A stretch of DNA of 64,000 bases from JAEUMY01 sp033764435 (GCA_033764435.1 JANRIX010000005.1:62001-126000); one strand, 5' to 3'. Positions 17,397-28,084 are shown, numbered from the stretch's first letter. Notes: generated by a model from the sequence alone, not told the origin. Translations and numbers: made by a program.

Positions 17397-17473
17397 TGGC
17401 GGAGTGGACGGGACTCGAACCCGCGACCCCCGGCGTGACAGGCCGGTATTCTAACCAACTGAACTACCACTCC
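17397..17473 (-). tRNA. tRNA-Asp (GTC)
   Basis: This is a 77-base cloverleaf with encoded CCA. The acceptor GGAGTGG pairs with CCACTCC, the D arm is GTTC-AGTTGGTTA-GAAT, the anticodon loop CCTGTCACG gives GTC, and the T arm is GCGGGTTCGAGTCCCGT. It is cotranscribed with tRNA-Val just upstream. Confidence 0.97.
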
Positions 17474-17486
17474 ACACGATTGAGAC

Positions 17487-17562
17487 TGGTGGGTGCTGAC
17501 GGGATCGAACCGCCGACATTCGCCTTGTAAGGGCGACGCTCTACCAGCTGAGCTAAGCACCC
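17487..17562 (-). tRNA. tRNA-Val (TAC)
   Basis: This is a 76-base cloverleaf with encoded CCA and the acceptor GGGTGCT. The anticodon loop CCTTACAAG gives TAC, which reads GUA and GUG. The T arm contains GGTTCGATCCC. It lies 13 bp before tRNA-Asp and follows hupB. Confidence 0.97.
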
Positions 17563-17615
17563 CCGGCACTGCCGCGTCCGAAAGAAATCAAACCTTCGGC
17601 ACCCCGGAAAGCTCG

Positions 17616-17888
17616 CTAGTTTAAAGCATCCTTAAGCGCTTTGCCAGCCCTGAATCGCGGAACTTTTGCGGGCTCAATAGGAATGGACTCTCCTGTGCGC
17701 GGATTCCGTCCCATCCGGGCAGCTCGTTGAACCGGCAGAAATGTTCCGAAGCCCGCGAGCGTCACACTCTCTCCCGCTTTCAATGCTGCGACGATCGCAT
17801 CAAACGTCGCGTCCACAGCCCGACCTGCGGACATTTTCGAAATGTCCGCCGACTTGGCCACCGACTCAATGATGTCCATCTTGTTCAT
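17616..17888 (-). CDS. hupB: DNA-binding protein HU
   Basis: This small nucleoid protein (90 residues) bends and compacts DNA as a dimer. It matches the HU family along its whole length: N-terminal helices, then GFGTFLPVQRAARMGRNPRTGE and the beta-arm tip IPIEPAKVPRF, ending in KALKDALN. It lies 8 bp after lon and before two tRNAs, the classical lon-hupB order. HU is a general DNA binder, and nothing suggests that it specifically recognises the abundant palindrome described below. Confidence 0.96.
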   Translation of the reverse strand: MNKMDIIESVAKSADISKMSAGRAVDATFDAIVAALKAGESVTLAGFGTFLPVQRAARMGRNPRTGESIPIEPAKVPRFRAGKALKDALN

Positions 17889-17896
17889 GATTCCGC

Positions 17897-20302
17897 CTAG
17901 TGCTTGATGACCGCCGGGGCGTCACCGGAAGGCTTGCCGGCGACCGGCGCAACTTCATCCTTCTCCGGCAGAGGCACCGGCTTGCGTTCCAGCGCCATTT
18001 CCAGCACCTGATCAATCCAGCGCACGGGATGAATCTCCAGCGCATTCTTGACGTCGTCTGGAATCTCGGTGAGATCCTTCACGTTTTCATGCGGGATGAG
18101 CACAATCTTGATGCCCCCACGATGCGCGGCCAACAGCTTTTCCTTCAAGCCGCCAATTGGCAGTACCTCGCCACGCAAGGTGATTTCGCCGGTCATGGCG
18201 ACATCCGCACGAACCGGAATTCCACTCAAGACAGACACCAGCGCGGTGGTTATCGCAATGCCCGCGCTGGGGCCATCCTTGGGTGTGGCACCTTCCGGCA
18301 GGTGGATATGCAGATCGCTGGTCTCGTGGAAGTTTTCGGCAATCCCGAGAACGCGCGCCCGGCTGCGTACCACCGAAAGTGCGGCCTTGATGGACTCCTG
18401 CATGACCTCGCCCAACTTGCCGGTGGTCTCGACCTTGCCTTTGCCCGCGAGTCGCGCGGCCTCGACAGTCAGCAGCTCGCCGCCAACCTCGGTCCATGCG
18501 AGTCCAGTGACCTGACCAATCTGGTTGACCTTCTCGGCGATGCCATAGGAGTACTTCCGCACACCTAGGTACTTGTCCAGATTCTTGGCGGACACAGTGA
18601 CCTTGCCGGTTTTCTTCTTGGTCAGCAGCGACTTGATGACCTTGCGGCAGATCTTGGAAATTTCACGGTCCATGCCCCGCACGCCCGCCTCGCGGGTGTA
18701 GTAGCGGGTGATGTCGCGCAGCGCACTCTCGGCGACGACCAGCTCATCCTCCTTCACGCCGTTTGCCTTCATCTGCTTGGGCAGCAGGTACTGGCGGGCG
18801 ATGTGCACTTTCTCATCTTCCGTATAGCCGGAGAGACGAATAATCTCCATGCGATCCAAGAGCGCTGCGGGAATGTTGAGCGTGTTGGCCGTGGCGACGA
18901 ACATCACGTCCGACAGGTCGTATTCAACCTCTACATAGTGGTCAACAAACGTGTGGTTCTGCTCCGGATCCAGCACCTCGAGCAGGGCCGAGGCGGGATC
19001 GCCGCGGAAGTCCATCCCCATTTTGTCCACTTCATCCAGGAGGAAAAGTGGATTGCGCACAGCCACCTTGGTCATGTTCTGCAGGATCTTGCCCGGCATG
19101 GAGCCGATGTAAGTACGACGGTGGCCACGGATCTCTGCCTCGTCACGCACTCCACCCAGGGCCATACGCACGAACTTGCGATTGGTCGCCTTGGCGATGG
19201 ATTGGCCCAGCGAGGTCTTGCCCACACCGGGCGGGCCGACCAGGCACAGGATGGGTGCCTTCAGCTTGTCGACGCGGCTTTGCACGGCGAGGTACTCGAC
19301 GATACGTTCCTTGACCTTCTCCAGACCGTAGTGATCGGCATCGAGAATCTTCTCGGCCTTCACCAGGTCGGCAGACACCTTGGTCTTCTTCTTCCAGGGG
19401 AGATTGATCACGGTGTCGATGAAGTTGCGCACCACGGTCGCTTCGGCCGACATCGGTGACATCAGCTTCAGCTTCTTCATCTCGGCCTCGACCTTGGCCT
19501 TGGCTTCCTTGGTGAGATGGGCCGCCTTGATCTTCTTGTCCAGCTCGTCGATGTCGGCGCCATCCTCGGACTCGCCCAGTTCCTTCTGGATGGCCTTCAC
19601 CTGCTCGTTCAGGTAGTACTCTCTCTGGCTTTTCTCCATCTGGCGCTTCACCCGGCCGCGGATACGCTTCTCCACCTGCAGGATGTCGATCTCGGTTTCC
19701 AGCAAGCCGAGCAGTTGCTCCAGGCGTCCCTGCACACTCACGTTTTCCAGGATCTGCTGCTTCTGCTCCAACTTGAGCGGGAGATGGGCCGCGATGGTGT
19801 CGGACAAGCGTCCTGCGTCCTCGATGCCCGCGAGCGACGTCAGAACCTCTGGCGGAATCTTCTTGTTGAGCTTGACATACTGGTCGAACTGGGTGAACAG
19901 GCTGCGACGCATCGCCTCGATCTCCGTGTTCTCCGAGTCCTCGGGAGACACGAGCTCGATGTGTGCCTCGTAGTTCTCCTTGACGTTCAGCACATGCAGG
20001 ATGCGCGCGCGCTGAATGCCCTCGACCAGAACTTTCACCGTGCCATCGGGCAGCTTCAGCATCTGCAGAATGCTGGCCGTGCTGCCTGTGTCATGCAGGT
20101 CCTCAGGGGCCGGATCATCCTTGGCGGCGGACTTCTGCGCGACCAGCACGACATTCTTGCCCTCTTCCATCGCGGCTTCCAGTGCCTTGATGGACTTGGG
20201 TCTTCCCACGAACAGGGGGATGACCATGTGCGGAAACACGACCACGTCGCGCAGCGGCAGCAGGGGCAGGATCATCGGTTCGGAAGGGGTGGTCGGATTC
20301 AT
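17897..20302 (-). CDS. lon: ATP-dependent Lon protease
   Basis: This 801-residue cytoplasmic AAA+ serine protease degrades misfolded and selected regulatory proteins. Domains in order are the N-terminal LON substrate-binding domain (starting LPLRDVVVFPHMVIPL), the coiled-coil region, an AAA+ module with Walker A GPPGVGKT near residue 355 and Walker B LFLLDEVDK, and the C-terminal protease domain. The catalytic dyad is Ser679 (in DGPSAGIA) and Lys722 (in GGLKEK), at the same numbers as in E. coli. It is followed 8 bp later by hupB. No copy of the abundant palindrome occurs in it or its neighbours. Confidence 0.98.
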   Translation of the reverse strand: MNPTTPSEPMILPLLPLRDVVVFPHMVIPLFVGRPKSIKALEAAMEEGKNVVLVAQKSAAKDDPAPEDLHDTGSTASILQMLKLPDGTVKVLVEGIQRARILHVLNVKENYEAHIELVSPEDSENTEIEAMRRSLFTQFDQYVKLNKKIPPEVLTSLAGIEDAGRLSDTIAAHLPLKLEQKQQILENVSVQGRLEQLLGLLETEIDILQVEKRIRGRVKRQMEKSQREYYLNEQVKAIQKELGESEDGADIDELDKKIKAAHLTKEAKAKVEAEMKKLKLMSPMSAEATVVRNFIDTVINLPWKKKTKVSADLVKAEKILDADHYGLEKVKERIVEYLAVQSRVDKLKAPILCLVGPPGVGKTSLGQSIAKATNRKFVRMALGGVRDEAEIRGHRRTYIGSMPGKILQNMTKVAVRNPLFLLDEVDKMGMDFRGDPASALLEVLDPEQNHTFVDHYVEVEYDLSDVMFVATANTLNIPAALLDRMEIIRLSGYTEDEKVHIARQYLLPKQMKANGVKEDELVVAESALRDITRYYTREAGVRGMDREISKICRKVIKSLLTKKKTGKVTVSAKNLDKYLGVRKYSYGIAEKVNQIGQVTGLAWTEVGGELLTVEAARLAGKGKVETTGKLGEVMQESIKAALSVVRSRARVLGIAENFHETSDLHIHLPEGATPKDGPSAGIAITTALVSVLSGIPVRADVAMTGEITLRGEVLPIGGLKEKLLAAHRGGIKIVLIPHENVKDLTEIPDDVKNALEIHPVRWIDQVLEMALERKPVPLPEKDEVAPVAGKPSGDAPAVIKH

Positions 20303-20392
20303 GAGTTTTGGCGCTTTGAATGAGGTGTACGCAGGTGAGATGGGTTGCCGTCCGGAAAATTCAACCTGCCCGACGGGCCGGTTGGGCCGGAA

Positions 20393-21655
<1,263 letters not shown>

Positions 21656-21715
21656 CGGTGCGCCCTGTGATTAACGATCTGCGCTGGATGTGTTCGACAC
21701 GGACGTGGCGCCAGT

Positions 21716-22348
21716 TCAGGCTTCAGCGCCGCGCTTGGCCAGTACGCGGTCGATAATACCGTATTTCATGGCCTCTTCGGCCGACAGGAAATTGTCGCGA
21801 TCGGTATCGCGCTCAATCGTCTCGTAGGACTGACCCGTGTGGCGCGACATGATTTCGTTCAGGCGGCGCTTGAGGAACAGCGCCTCCTTTGCGTGAATCT
21901 CGATGTCAGACGCCTGCCCACGGAATCCGCCAGACAACTGATGGATCATGACCCGCGAATTCGGCAGCGAATTACGCTTGCCTTTCGCCCCCGCAGCCAG
22001 CAGGAAAGCGCCCATGCTGGCGGCGAAGCCTGTGCATAGGGTTGTCACATCGGGCTTGATGAACTGCATCGTGTCGTAAATGGCGAGACCAGCCGTGACC
22101 GAGCCGCCAGGCGAGTTGATGTACAGATGGATATCCTTGTCCGGATTCTCGGACTCGAGAAACAGCATCTGGGCGACGATGAGGTTTGCACTGGCATCAT
22201 TCACTTCGCCAACCAGGAAGATGACACGCTCCTTGAGCAGGCGGGAGTAGATGTCGAACGCGCGCTCACCGCGGCCGCTTTGCTCGATCACCATGGGCAC
22301 ATAGCCCAAGCCCGTCGTTTCAATACTGTTCGATCCAAAGCTGTTCAT
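21716..22348 (-). CDS. clpP: ATP-dependent Clp protease proteolytic subunit
   Basis: This serine peptidase forms the tetradecameric barrel that degrades substrates delivered by ClpX. The catalytic residues are visible: Ser in GFAASMGAFLL, His in RVMIHQLSGG and Asp in IERDTDRDNF. I chose the ATG at 22348 because it has a GGAG ribosome site eight bases upstream and gives 210 residues, close to the usual size. An upstream in-frame ATG at 22381 overlaps the tig stop (ATGA) and would add 11 residues, but has a weaker ribosome site. Confidence 0.96.
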   Translation of the reverse strand: MNSFGSNSIETTGLGYVPMVIEQSGRGERAFDIYSRLLKERVIFLVGEVNDASANLIVAQMLFLESENPDKDIHLYINSPGGSVTAGLAIYDTMQFIKPDVTTLCTGFAASMGAFLLAAGAKGKRNSLPNSRVMIHQLSGGFRGQASDIEIHAKEALFLKRRLNEIMSRHTGQSYETIERDTDRDNFLSAEEAMKYGIIDRVLAKRGAEA

Positions 22349-22377
22349 GCTTGCTCCGCCAAATCTGATCACGTCGT

Positions 22378-23691
22378 TCATGCGCGCTCAATTCCCATCA
22401 AGGCATCAAAGCTGGTCTTCTGTTCGGCCACATTCATCTGCGATGCGCACCAGTTCACCACATTTTCCTCGGCGACGACGGCCTCGACCTCAGCCAGACG
22501 CTCAGGTTGAGTGTAGTACCACTTGATCATCTGCGCCGGTTCTTCGTAGCTGTCTGCCAATTCCTCGATCATGGCGCGGACCTGCTCCGGTTTGGCAAGC
22601 AGATTCTGCTGACGCACGAGCTCGGACAGGATCAATCCGAGCTTGACGCGCTTTTCGGCACGATCGACGAAAAGTTCGACCGGCAGGGACATGTCCTTGG
22701 TTGTCATGCCGCGGGATTCCAAGTCCTGCTTGGCACCTTCCTGCAGGCGGGCGATTTCCATCCCAACCAGGGACCGCGGAAGTTCAACTGCCGTGGTCTC
22801 GATCAGCGCATCCATGACCTGCTCCTTGACCTTGGCCTGGGTACGCTTCTTCGCTTCCCGCTCCAGATTCTGCTTGATTTCGCTGCGCATCTGCTGAACG
22901 TTGCCATCAGCCACACCCAGGCTCTTGGCAAACTCCGCGTCAATGGCGGGCAGCTTGGCTTCATTCACAAGTTTGACGGTGACCGCGAACTGGACCGTCT
23001 TTCCTGCCAGGTCTTCCTTGTAGTCGGCCGGAAAGGTCAGGTCGAAGGTCTTGCTTTCACCGGGCTTCAGACCGACCAAGGCAGCTTCGAAGTCAGGCAG
23101 CAGACGCTTCTCGCCAATCACAACGCCGAAGTTCTCCGCCTTTCCGCCATCGAACGGAACACCGTCCAGCGTCCCACTGAAATCGATGACCAGGAAGTCA
23201 CCCATCTGCGCTTGGCGTTCCACCTTTTCGAAGGTGGCGCGCTGCTTGCGCAGCGTCTCCAGGGTGTTGTCGACATCGCTATCGGCAACCTCTGCGAACT
23301 CCTTGACCAGCTTGCGCCCAGCCAGCGAGGCGACCTTGACCTCGGGATAGACCTCGAAAGTCGCGGTGAATTCAAAGCTGTCAGCGTTCTGGCCTGAATT
23401 GGCAGGCGCAAAACGCGGCATGCCCGCCACACGTACATTCTGCGCGCGCACTGCGTCGGAGAAGGATTTGTTGACCGAGTCGGTGACCACTTCCTGACGC
23501 ACCTGAAAGCCATACTGCTTGGTGACGAGCGAGATGGGGACCTTGCCAGGACGGAAGCCCTGCATCTTGACGGTACGCGCCAGGCGCTTCAGTCGAGCCT
23601 GGATTTCAGACTCGATTTCGACCGCCGGAACGGACAAGTTGAGATTGCGCTCGAGGGAGGTTGCCATGGGGGCAGCAGTGGCTGTTTGCAT
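22378..23691 (-). CDS. tig: Trigger factor, ribosome-associated chaperone
   Basis: This peptidyl-prolyl isomerase and chaperone (437 residues) binds nascent chains at the ribosome exit. The ribosome-docking signature is GFRPGKVPISLV near residues 45-57. A central FKBP-type domain (GDFLVIDFSGTLDGVPFDGG) and the long helical C-terminal arms follow. The frame is open to 23808, but the first 39 codons would run into the tRNA-Leu region, and the ATG at 23691 has an AAAGGA ribosome site. ATG at 23667 is also possible. It is first in the tig-clpP-clpX-lon-hupB series. Confidence 0.96.
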   Translation of the reverse strand: MQTATAAPMATSLERNLNLSVPAVEIESEIQARLKRLARTVKMQGFRPGKVPISLVTKQYGFQVRQEVVTDSVNKSFSDAVRAQNVRVAGMPRFAPANSGQNADSFEFTATFEVYPEVKVASLAGRKLVKEFAEVADSDVDNTLETLRKQRATFEKVERQAQMGDFLVIDFSGTLDGVPFDGGKAENFGVVIGEKRLLPDFEAALVGLKPGESKTFDLTFPADYKEDLAGKTVQFAVTVKLVNEAKLPAIDAEFAKSLGVADGNVQQMRSEIKQNLEREAKKRTQAKVKEQVMDALIETTAVELPRSLVGMEIARLQEGAKQDLESRGMTTKDMSLPVELFVDRAEKRVKLGLILSELVRQQNLLAKPEQVRAMIEELADSYEEPAQMIKWYYTQPERLAEVEAVVAEENVVNWCASQMNVAEQKTSFDALMGIERA

Positions 23692-23778
23692 CGGGTGATC
23701 CTTTGACTGCAAAAGGGGTGAGTGGAGAAATGCGTTCGAGTTAAGGGTTTCAGGTGACTGACGCCGGGTAAGGCTTGC

Positions 23779-23863
23779 TGGTGCGAAAGGAGGGACTCGA
23801 ACCCACACGCCTTGCGGCGCTGGAACCTAAATCCAGTGCGTCTACCAATTCCGCCACTTTCGC
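23779..23863 (-). tRNA. tRNA-Leu (TAG)
   Basis: This is an 85-base class II tRNA with encoded CCA and the acceptor GCGAAAG/CTTTCGC. The anticodon loop GATTTAGGT gives TAG. A long variable arm (GCGCCGCAAGGCGT) and the T arm GGGTTCGAGTCCC are present. It lies just upstream of tig and is likely transcribed before it. Confidence 0.97.
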
Positions 23864-24083
23864 CGATATCGCAGGCGGTTGAACCACCTGAGCTGCCAGC
23901 AACCGCGTTCACCGGTGTTACGGCAAAACGTGGCTCACCTGCTTAATAGCCAGCCGGTTATTTTACCCCATCAAGACCGCTGTCGCCATCTGGACGCCCT
24001 GTCCGCTGGCGGCGACACGCTGTGCCAAGTACCGTGGCTGCCGCGGTCATTCAGCCATGCCGAAGCGCTGATCGGCCGGAGGC

Positions 24084-24089
24084 TATAAT
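24084..24089 (+). promoter_or_regulatory. Candidate -10 box for the hpn operon
   Basis: TATAAT occurs 24 bp before the hpnC ATG and would give a short leader. The -35 region is poor. The rest of the 250-bp gap between tRNA-Leu and hpnC shows no other clear signal. Confidence 0.4.
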
Positions 24090-24112
24090 CGCTCCGCCCG
24101 AGAAAGCCCGTC

Positions 24113-24925
24113 ATGCCGGTCAATCACTACGAAAACTTCCCTGTCGCATCCCTCCTTCTGCCGCGTCATTTGCGCAAACCGATTGAAGCCATCTACGTCT
24201 TCGCCCGCAGCGCGGACGACTTCGCTGATGAGGGCGCCCGCACCGATGCCGAGCGCCTCAGTCTATTGGAAGGTTATCGGCAATCCCTGAAGCGAATTGA
24301 GGCCGGAGATCGCGACGACCTGCCGCCAATGTTCAAGGAGCTTGCGCGATGGATCGATGCGCATCAATTGCCCCTCAGCCTGTTCCATGACCTTCTGGAT
24401 GCATTCAGCCAGGACGTTACGGTCAAGCGCTACGCGAATTTCCATGATCTCCTGGACTACTGCAGACGATCCGCCAACCCTGTCGGGCGTCTGCTGGTGC
24501 ATCTGAATCAGCGCCAGTCCGAACAGACTCTCGCGTGGTCGGACGCCATCTGTTCGGCACTCCAACTCATCAATTTCTGGCAGGACATTGCGATCGATTG
24601 GCAAAAGGGGCGGGTCTACCTGCCGCAGGAGGATCTCGCCCGCTTTGGCGTGCACGAGGACGACATTGCAAAAAGCGAGGCCGGGGCGGCATGGCAGGCG
24701 CTCATGCTCCATCAATGCCGTCGCTCCCGCGAAATGCTGGAAAGCGGCAGGCCGCTGTGCCGAGCTCTCCCCGGGAGGATGGGCTATGAACTGCGCTTCA
24801 TTCTTGCTGGCGGGAACGCGGTACTGGACAAGATCGAAGCCGCAAGAGGCGATGTGTTCCGCCAGCGCCCCGTGTTGGGTACCCTTGACTGGATCAGGCG
24901 CGCCCCGGCTGCGCTGTTCGGCTGA
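24113..24925 (+). CDS. hpnC: Hydroxysqualene synthase
   Basis: HpnC converts presqualene diphosphate to hydroxysqualene in the three-step bacterial route to squalene. The 270-residue protein is an all-alpha squalene/phytoene synthase-type prenyltransferase. It has the first aspartate-rich region SADDFADE (near residue 34) and the second NFWQDIAIDWQKGRVYLPQEDL. It is first in hpnC-hpnD-hpnE, with 8 bp to hpnD. Squalene from this pathway normally feeds hopanoid synthesis. No squalene-hopene cyclase is in the window. Confidence 0.94.
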   Translation: MPVNHYENFPVASLLLPRHLRKPIEAIYVFARSADDFADEGARTDAERLSLLEGYRQSLKRIEAGDRDDLPPMFKELARWIDAHQLPLSLFHDLLDAFSQDVTVKRYANFHDLLDYCRRSANPVGRLLVHLNQRQSEQTLAWSDAICSALQLINFWQDIAIDWQKGRVYLPQEDLARFGVHEDDIAKSEAGAAWQALMLHQCRRSREMLESGRPLCRALPGRMGYELRFILAGGNAVLDKIEAARGDVFRQRPVLGTLDWIRRAPAALFG

Positions 24926-24933
24926 GCAAAATC

Positions 24934-25767
24934 ATGACGCCCACGCAATATTGCCAGGAGAAGGCCGCTCAATCCGGCTCCAGCTTCTACTACAGCTTTC
25001 TCTTCCTGCCCAAGCCCCGCCGCGCGGCCATCACGGCGATGTACGCGTTCTGCCGCGAAGTGGACGATGTGGTGGACGAGGTTACGGATACCGACGTCGC
25101 GCGTGCAAAACTGGGCTGGTGGCGTGCGGAAGTCGACAACTTGTTCAACGGCCACCCCAGCCACCCGGTAACCCAGGCTCTGCAGCCTTTCCTGACAGGG
25201 CACGGCATCACCCGCGAACGCATGTTGCTGGTCATCGATGGCATGGAGATGGACCTTGTGAAGCACAGGTACGCGGATTTCGCCGAACTGGAGAAATACT
25301 GCTACCTTGTGGCCGGTGTGGTCGGTGAGCTGTCGGCCGGTATCTTCGGTTTCCGCAATCCGGCGACGCTTGAATACGCCAGGAATCTGGGGATGGCGTT
25401 TCAGCTCACCAACATCATCCGCGATGTGGGCGAGGATGCACGGCGCAACCGCATCTATCTGCCGCGCGAGGACTTGATGCGATTTGGTGTTGCCGAATCC
25501 GACATCCTGGCGGTGAAGGCGACAGCTGGCTTTCATGAACTGATGGCCTACCAGACCAGCCGGGCGCGGACCTACTATCAGGGCGCGCTGGCCGCGCTGC
25601 CACAAGATGACCGCCGCTCGCAGCGGGCCGGGCTCATCATGGCCGCCATCTACTCTGCGCTCCTGGACGAGATCGAGGCGGACGGCTTCCATGTGCTCCA
25701 TCAGCGGATTTCGCTGACGCCACTGCGCAAATTGTGGCTCGCCTGGAAAACGTGGGTCGCTGCGTGA
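24934..25767 (+). CDS. hpnD: Presqualene diphosphate synthase
   Basis: HpnD condenses two farnesyl diphosphates to presqualene diphosphate, the first committed step to squalene. The 277 residues show the start YCQEKAAQSGSSFYYSFLFLP and the two Mg-binding motifs, EVDDVVDEV and NIIRDVGEDARRNRIYLP. It lies between hpnC and hpnE, and its stop overlaps the probable GTG start of hpnE. Confidence 0.95.
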   Translation: MTPTQYCQEKAAQSGSSFYYSFLFLPKPRRAAITAMYAFCREVDDVVDEVTDTDVARAKLGWWRAEVDNLFNGHPSHPVTQALQPFLTGHGITRERMLLVIDGMEMDLVKHRYADFAELEKYCYLVAGVVGELSAGIFGFRNPATLEYARNLGMAFQLTNIIRDVGEDARRNRIYLPREDLMRFGVAESDILAVKATAGFHELMAYQTSRARTYYQGALAALPQDDRRSQRAGLIMAAIYSALLDEIEADGFHVLHQRISLTPLRKLWLAWKTWVAA

Positions 25768-27098
25768 TCAAGCCAGGCAGGACGGATGCGGTCCCGAGTG
25801 TTGCCATCCTGGGCGCAGGCTATGCGGGTGTCGCCGCTGCCGTTCGGCTGTGCGAAGCGAATATTCGCGTAAGCGTGTTCGAGTCGGCTCGAACGCCGGG
25901 TGGGAGGGCCCGCGGTATTCATTACCGCGGATATGCGCTGGACAACGGTCAGCACATGCTGATCGGGGCCTATCAGCGGTTGCTCGGCATGATGAAGACA
26001 GTCGGGCTGGACGAATCGGGCCTGGTCAGATTGCCGATGCAGATGCGCATGCATCCCGACATCCGTCTCACCACGCCGAAGTGGCCTGCGCCGTTGCACC
26101 TCGCCTGGGGGCTGGCCACAGCAGGCGGCCTGACGTGGCGCGACAAGCTGGCGGCGGCGCGCATGTCTGACATGGTGCGCCGACCCGCCCTGCCCATGCA
26201 GCTGCGGGATGCAACCGTCGAGCAGCTTCTCGCAGCCAGCCGCCAGACCGACACAATGGTTCGCGCCATCTGGCTGCCGCTCTGCATCGCAGCCCTCAAT
26301 ACTCCTATTCAGTCCGCATCGGCCGGGGTCTTCGCGAACGTGCTGCGCGACTCGCTCTTCAAAAGTCGTGCAGACAGCGACTTTCTCCTGCCGCGCATAG
26401 ACCTGACCGCAATGTTCCCGGGGCCGGCGCTTGAATGGGTCGAAGCGCGCGGCGGCATCGTTAGGCTAGGCACCCGCGTTCGGGAACTCGCTGGACAGCG
26501 CGGCGCGTTCCGGATCACCGCAGGCGCCGCAAACGAATCGGCGCCGGACGGCGCAGGCACATTTGACGCGGTGATCTGTGCGGTTGGACCCCACCAGCTT
26601 GATGACCTTGCCGGTGATGCAGCGGCATACCTCCCCTCACGGCGTCCGCGCCACTTCGAGCCCATCTGCACGATCTACCTCGCCTATCCCGTGCCCGTGC
26701 CGTTGCCGGCGTACATGGTTGGGCGTCAGGCGGGAATGACCCAGTGGTTCTTTGACCGCAGTCGGCTGGGCGGCCCGTCCGGCCTGATCTCGGCAGTGAT
26801 TTCCGCTTCAGGTCCGCATGATCAACTTTCGCATGACGAGATCGCGACCCGGGCGCACGGGGAACTGCAGGAAATTGTGGGCACGCTCCCGACGCCAGAC
26901 TGGAGCAAGGTCATAGCCGAGCGCTTCGCGACCTTTGCCTGCACCACCGACGTGCCACGCCCCACCATACGCACCACTCTGCCAGGACTTTACCTCGCAG
27001 GGGACTATACCGACGGACCCTACCCTGCAACGCTTGAGGGCGCCGTGCGCAGCGGCGAAGCCGCCGCCGCATCCTTGCTTGCCGATTTCAAAAACTGA
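25764..27098 (+). CDS. hpnE: Hydroxysqualene dehydroxylase, FAD amine-oxidase family
   Basis: HpnE reduces hydroxysqualene to squalene using FAD. The protein of about 444 residues begins with a Rossmann dinucleotide site (VAILGAGYAGVAAAVRL) followed by ESARTPGGRAR. It ends with the second FAD contact, GLYLAGDYTDGPYPATLEGAVRSGE. I chose the GTG at 25764, which overlaps the hpnD stop as GTGA; an ATG at 25734 is the alternative. The palindrome codes A32-N33-I34-R35 inside the N-terminal FAD domain, between the first helix and the second strand, where many family members have a Gly/His-Arg-Val turn. Confidence 0.92.
   Translation: MIKPGRTDAVPSVAILGAGYAGVAAAVRLCEANIRVSVFESARTPGGRARGIHYRGYALDNGQHMLIGAYQRLLGMMKTVGLDESGLVRLPMQMRMHPDIRLTTPKWPAPLHLAWGLATAGGLTWRDKLAAARMSDMVRRPALPMQLRDATVEQLLAASRQTDTMVRAIWLPLCIAALNTPIQSASAGVFANVLRDSLFKSRADSDFLLPRIDLTAMFPGPALEWVEARGGIVRLGTRVRELAGQRGAFRITAGAANESAPDGAGTFDAVICAVGPHQLDDLAGDAAAYLPSRRPRHFEPICTIYLAYPVPVPLPAYMVGRQAGMTQWFFDRSRLGGPSGLISAVISASGPHDQLSHDEIATRAHGELQEIVGTLPTPDWSKVIAERFATFACTTDVPRPTIRTTLPGLYLAGDYTDGPYPATLEGAVRSGEAAAASLLADFKN
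25857..25868. repeat. GCGAATATTCGC palindrome, copy 6
   Basis: Exact copy in hpnE, coding ANIR in the FAD Rossmann fold. Confidence 0.95.
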
Positions 27099-27893
27099 AT
27101 GCCGATCATGCCCAGCACCGATCAGTCCTCCCTGATTCTGCCCGATCCTTACTTGCCATCGCAGGACCTGTTGAAAGACCGAGTCATCATCGTGACGGGG
27201 GCGGGCCAGGGTATGGGGCGAATGGCCGCCACCGTGTACGCAGAACATGGCGCCACGATCATCCTGACCGGCCGCAATGTGGCCAAACTCGAAGCCACGT
27301 ACGACACACTGGTGGCAGCGGGCGGTCCCGAGCCCGCCATGCTGCCCTTTGATCTCGCCAAGGCGGATGACACGGCTTTCCATGGATTTGCCCAGACCGT
27401 GCACGCGACCTTCGGCCGCCTGGACGGCATCCTCCACTGCGCTGCACATTTTGTCCCGCTGGCACCGGTTGCAACCCAGACGCTGGACCAGTGGCTGGAG
27501 CTGCTGCGCGTGAACCTCGCCGCTCCATTCGCACTGACCCGCGCCTGCTTGCCCATGCTGAAGCGGGCGACCGATGCGTCGGTGGTCTTTGTCGGCGAAT
27601 CACACGGCGTTCGGCCAAAGGCCTATTGGGGGGGGTTCGCAGTCGCCAAAGCCGGGCTGGGCGCGCTGACCACGATCTGGGCGCAGGAACTCGCGCAATC
27701 GGCCGTACGCATCAACTGCCTGGTTCCCGGCCCCGTGGACTCGCCGCAACGTCGCCAGAGCCATCCGGGAGAAATGCCCGGCAGCCTCCCGACGCTGGCT
27801 TCACTGGCACCCACCTGCCTGTACCTCATCGGGCCCGACAGCCGCCAAGTGACTGGACACTTGCTTGAACTGACCCACCGCGACGCGACGTGA
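27099..27893 (+). CDS. Short-chain dehydrogenase/reductase with Phe at the usual catalytic Tyr position
   Basis: This 264-residue SDR-family protein directly follows the hpnE stop. The cofactor glycine motif TGAGQGMG and the NN/CA-type motif (LHCAAHFVP) are present. Aligned by eye with YciK-like SDRs, the active-site segment reads SHGVRPKAYWGGFAVAK. Ser is kept and Lys184 is kept, but position 180, normally Tyr of YxxxK, is Phe (codon TTC at 27636-27638), and the only nearby Tyr is residue 176. The protein may therefore be inactive, use a shifted Tyr, or have a binding role. The location invites a link to squalene/hopanoid metabolism, but cotranscription is the only evidence. Confidence 0.85.
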   Translation: MPIMPSTDQSSLILPDPYLPSQDLLKDRVIIVTGAGQGMGRMAATVYAEHGATIILTGRNVAKLEATYDTLVAAGGPEPAMLPFDLAKADDTAFHGFAQTVHATFGRLDGILHCAAHFVPLAPVATQTLDQWLELLRVNLAAPFALTRACLPMLKRATDASVVFVGESHGVRPKAYWGGFAVAKAGLGALTTIWAQELAQSAVRINCLVPGPVDSPQRRQSHPGEMPGSLPTLASLAPTCLYLIGPDSRQVTGHLLELTHRDAT

Positions 27894-28084
27894 CATGAAT
27901 GCGTCAGAGATGGCGGTTCATTTGTCATCGGTCTTTCGGTACACTTAACACATTCGCAGAAGGCCGACGGCGCGTCAGCATCCCGGAATCATCGCGCCGA
28001 ACGCTCACGGAGTTCGGCGTAGCCCAACCGAACGTCGACGCCCGCTCAAACAGAAGTCTCCGACCTCGAAGCCCCACCAGGAAC

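Noticed and set aside
25734..25767. Frameshift or fusion between hpnD and hpnE
   Set aside because: A GTG start overlapping the hpnD stop gives normal lengths for both, so a short overlap is the simpler reading.
27628..27635. 8-G run in the SDR gene as a frameshift
   Set aside because: The frame is correct before and after the run (cofactor site, Lys184 and C-terminus are all in the same frame).
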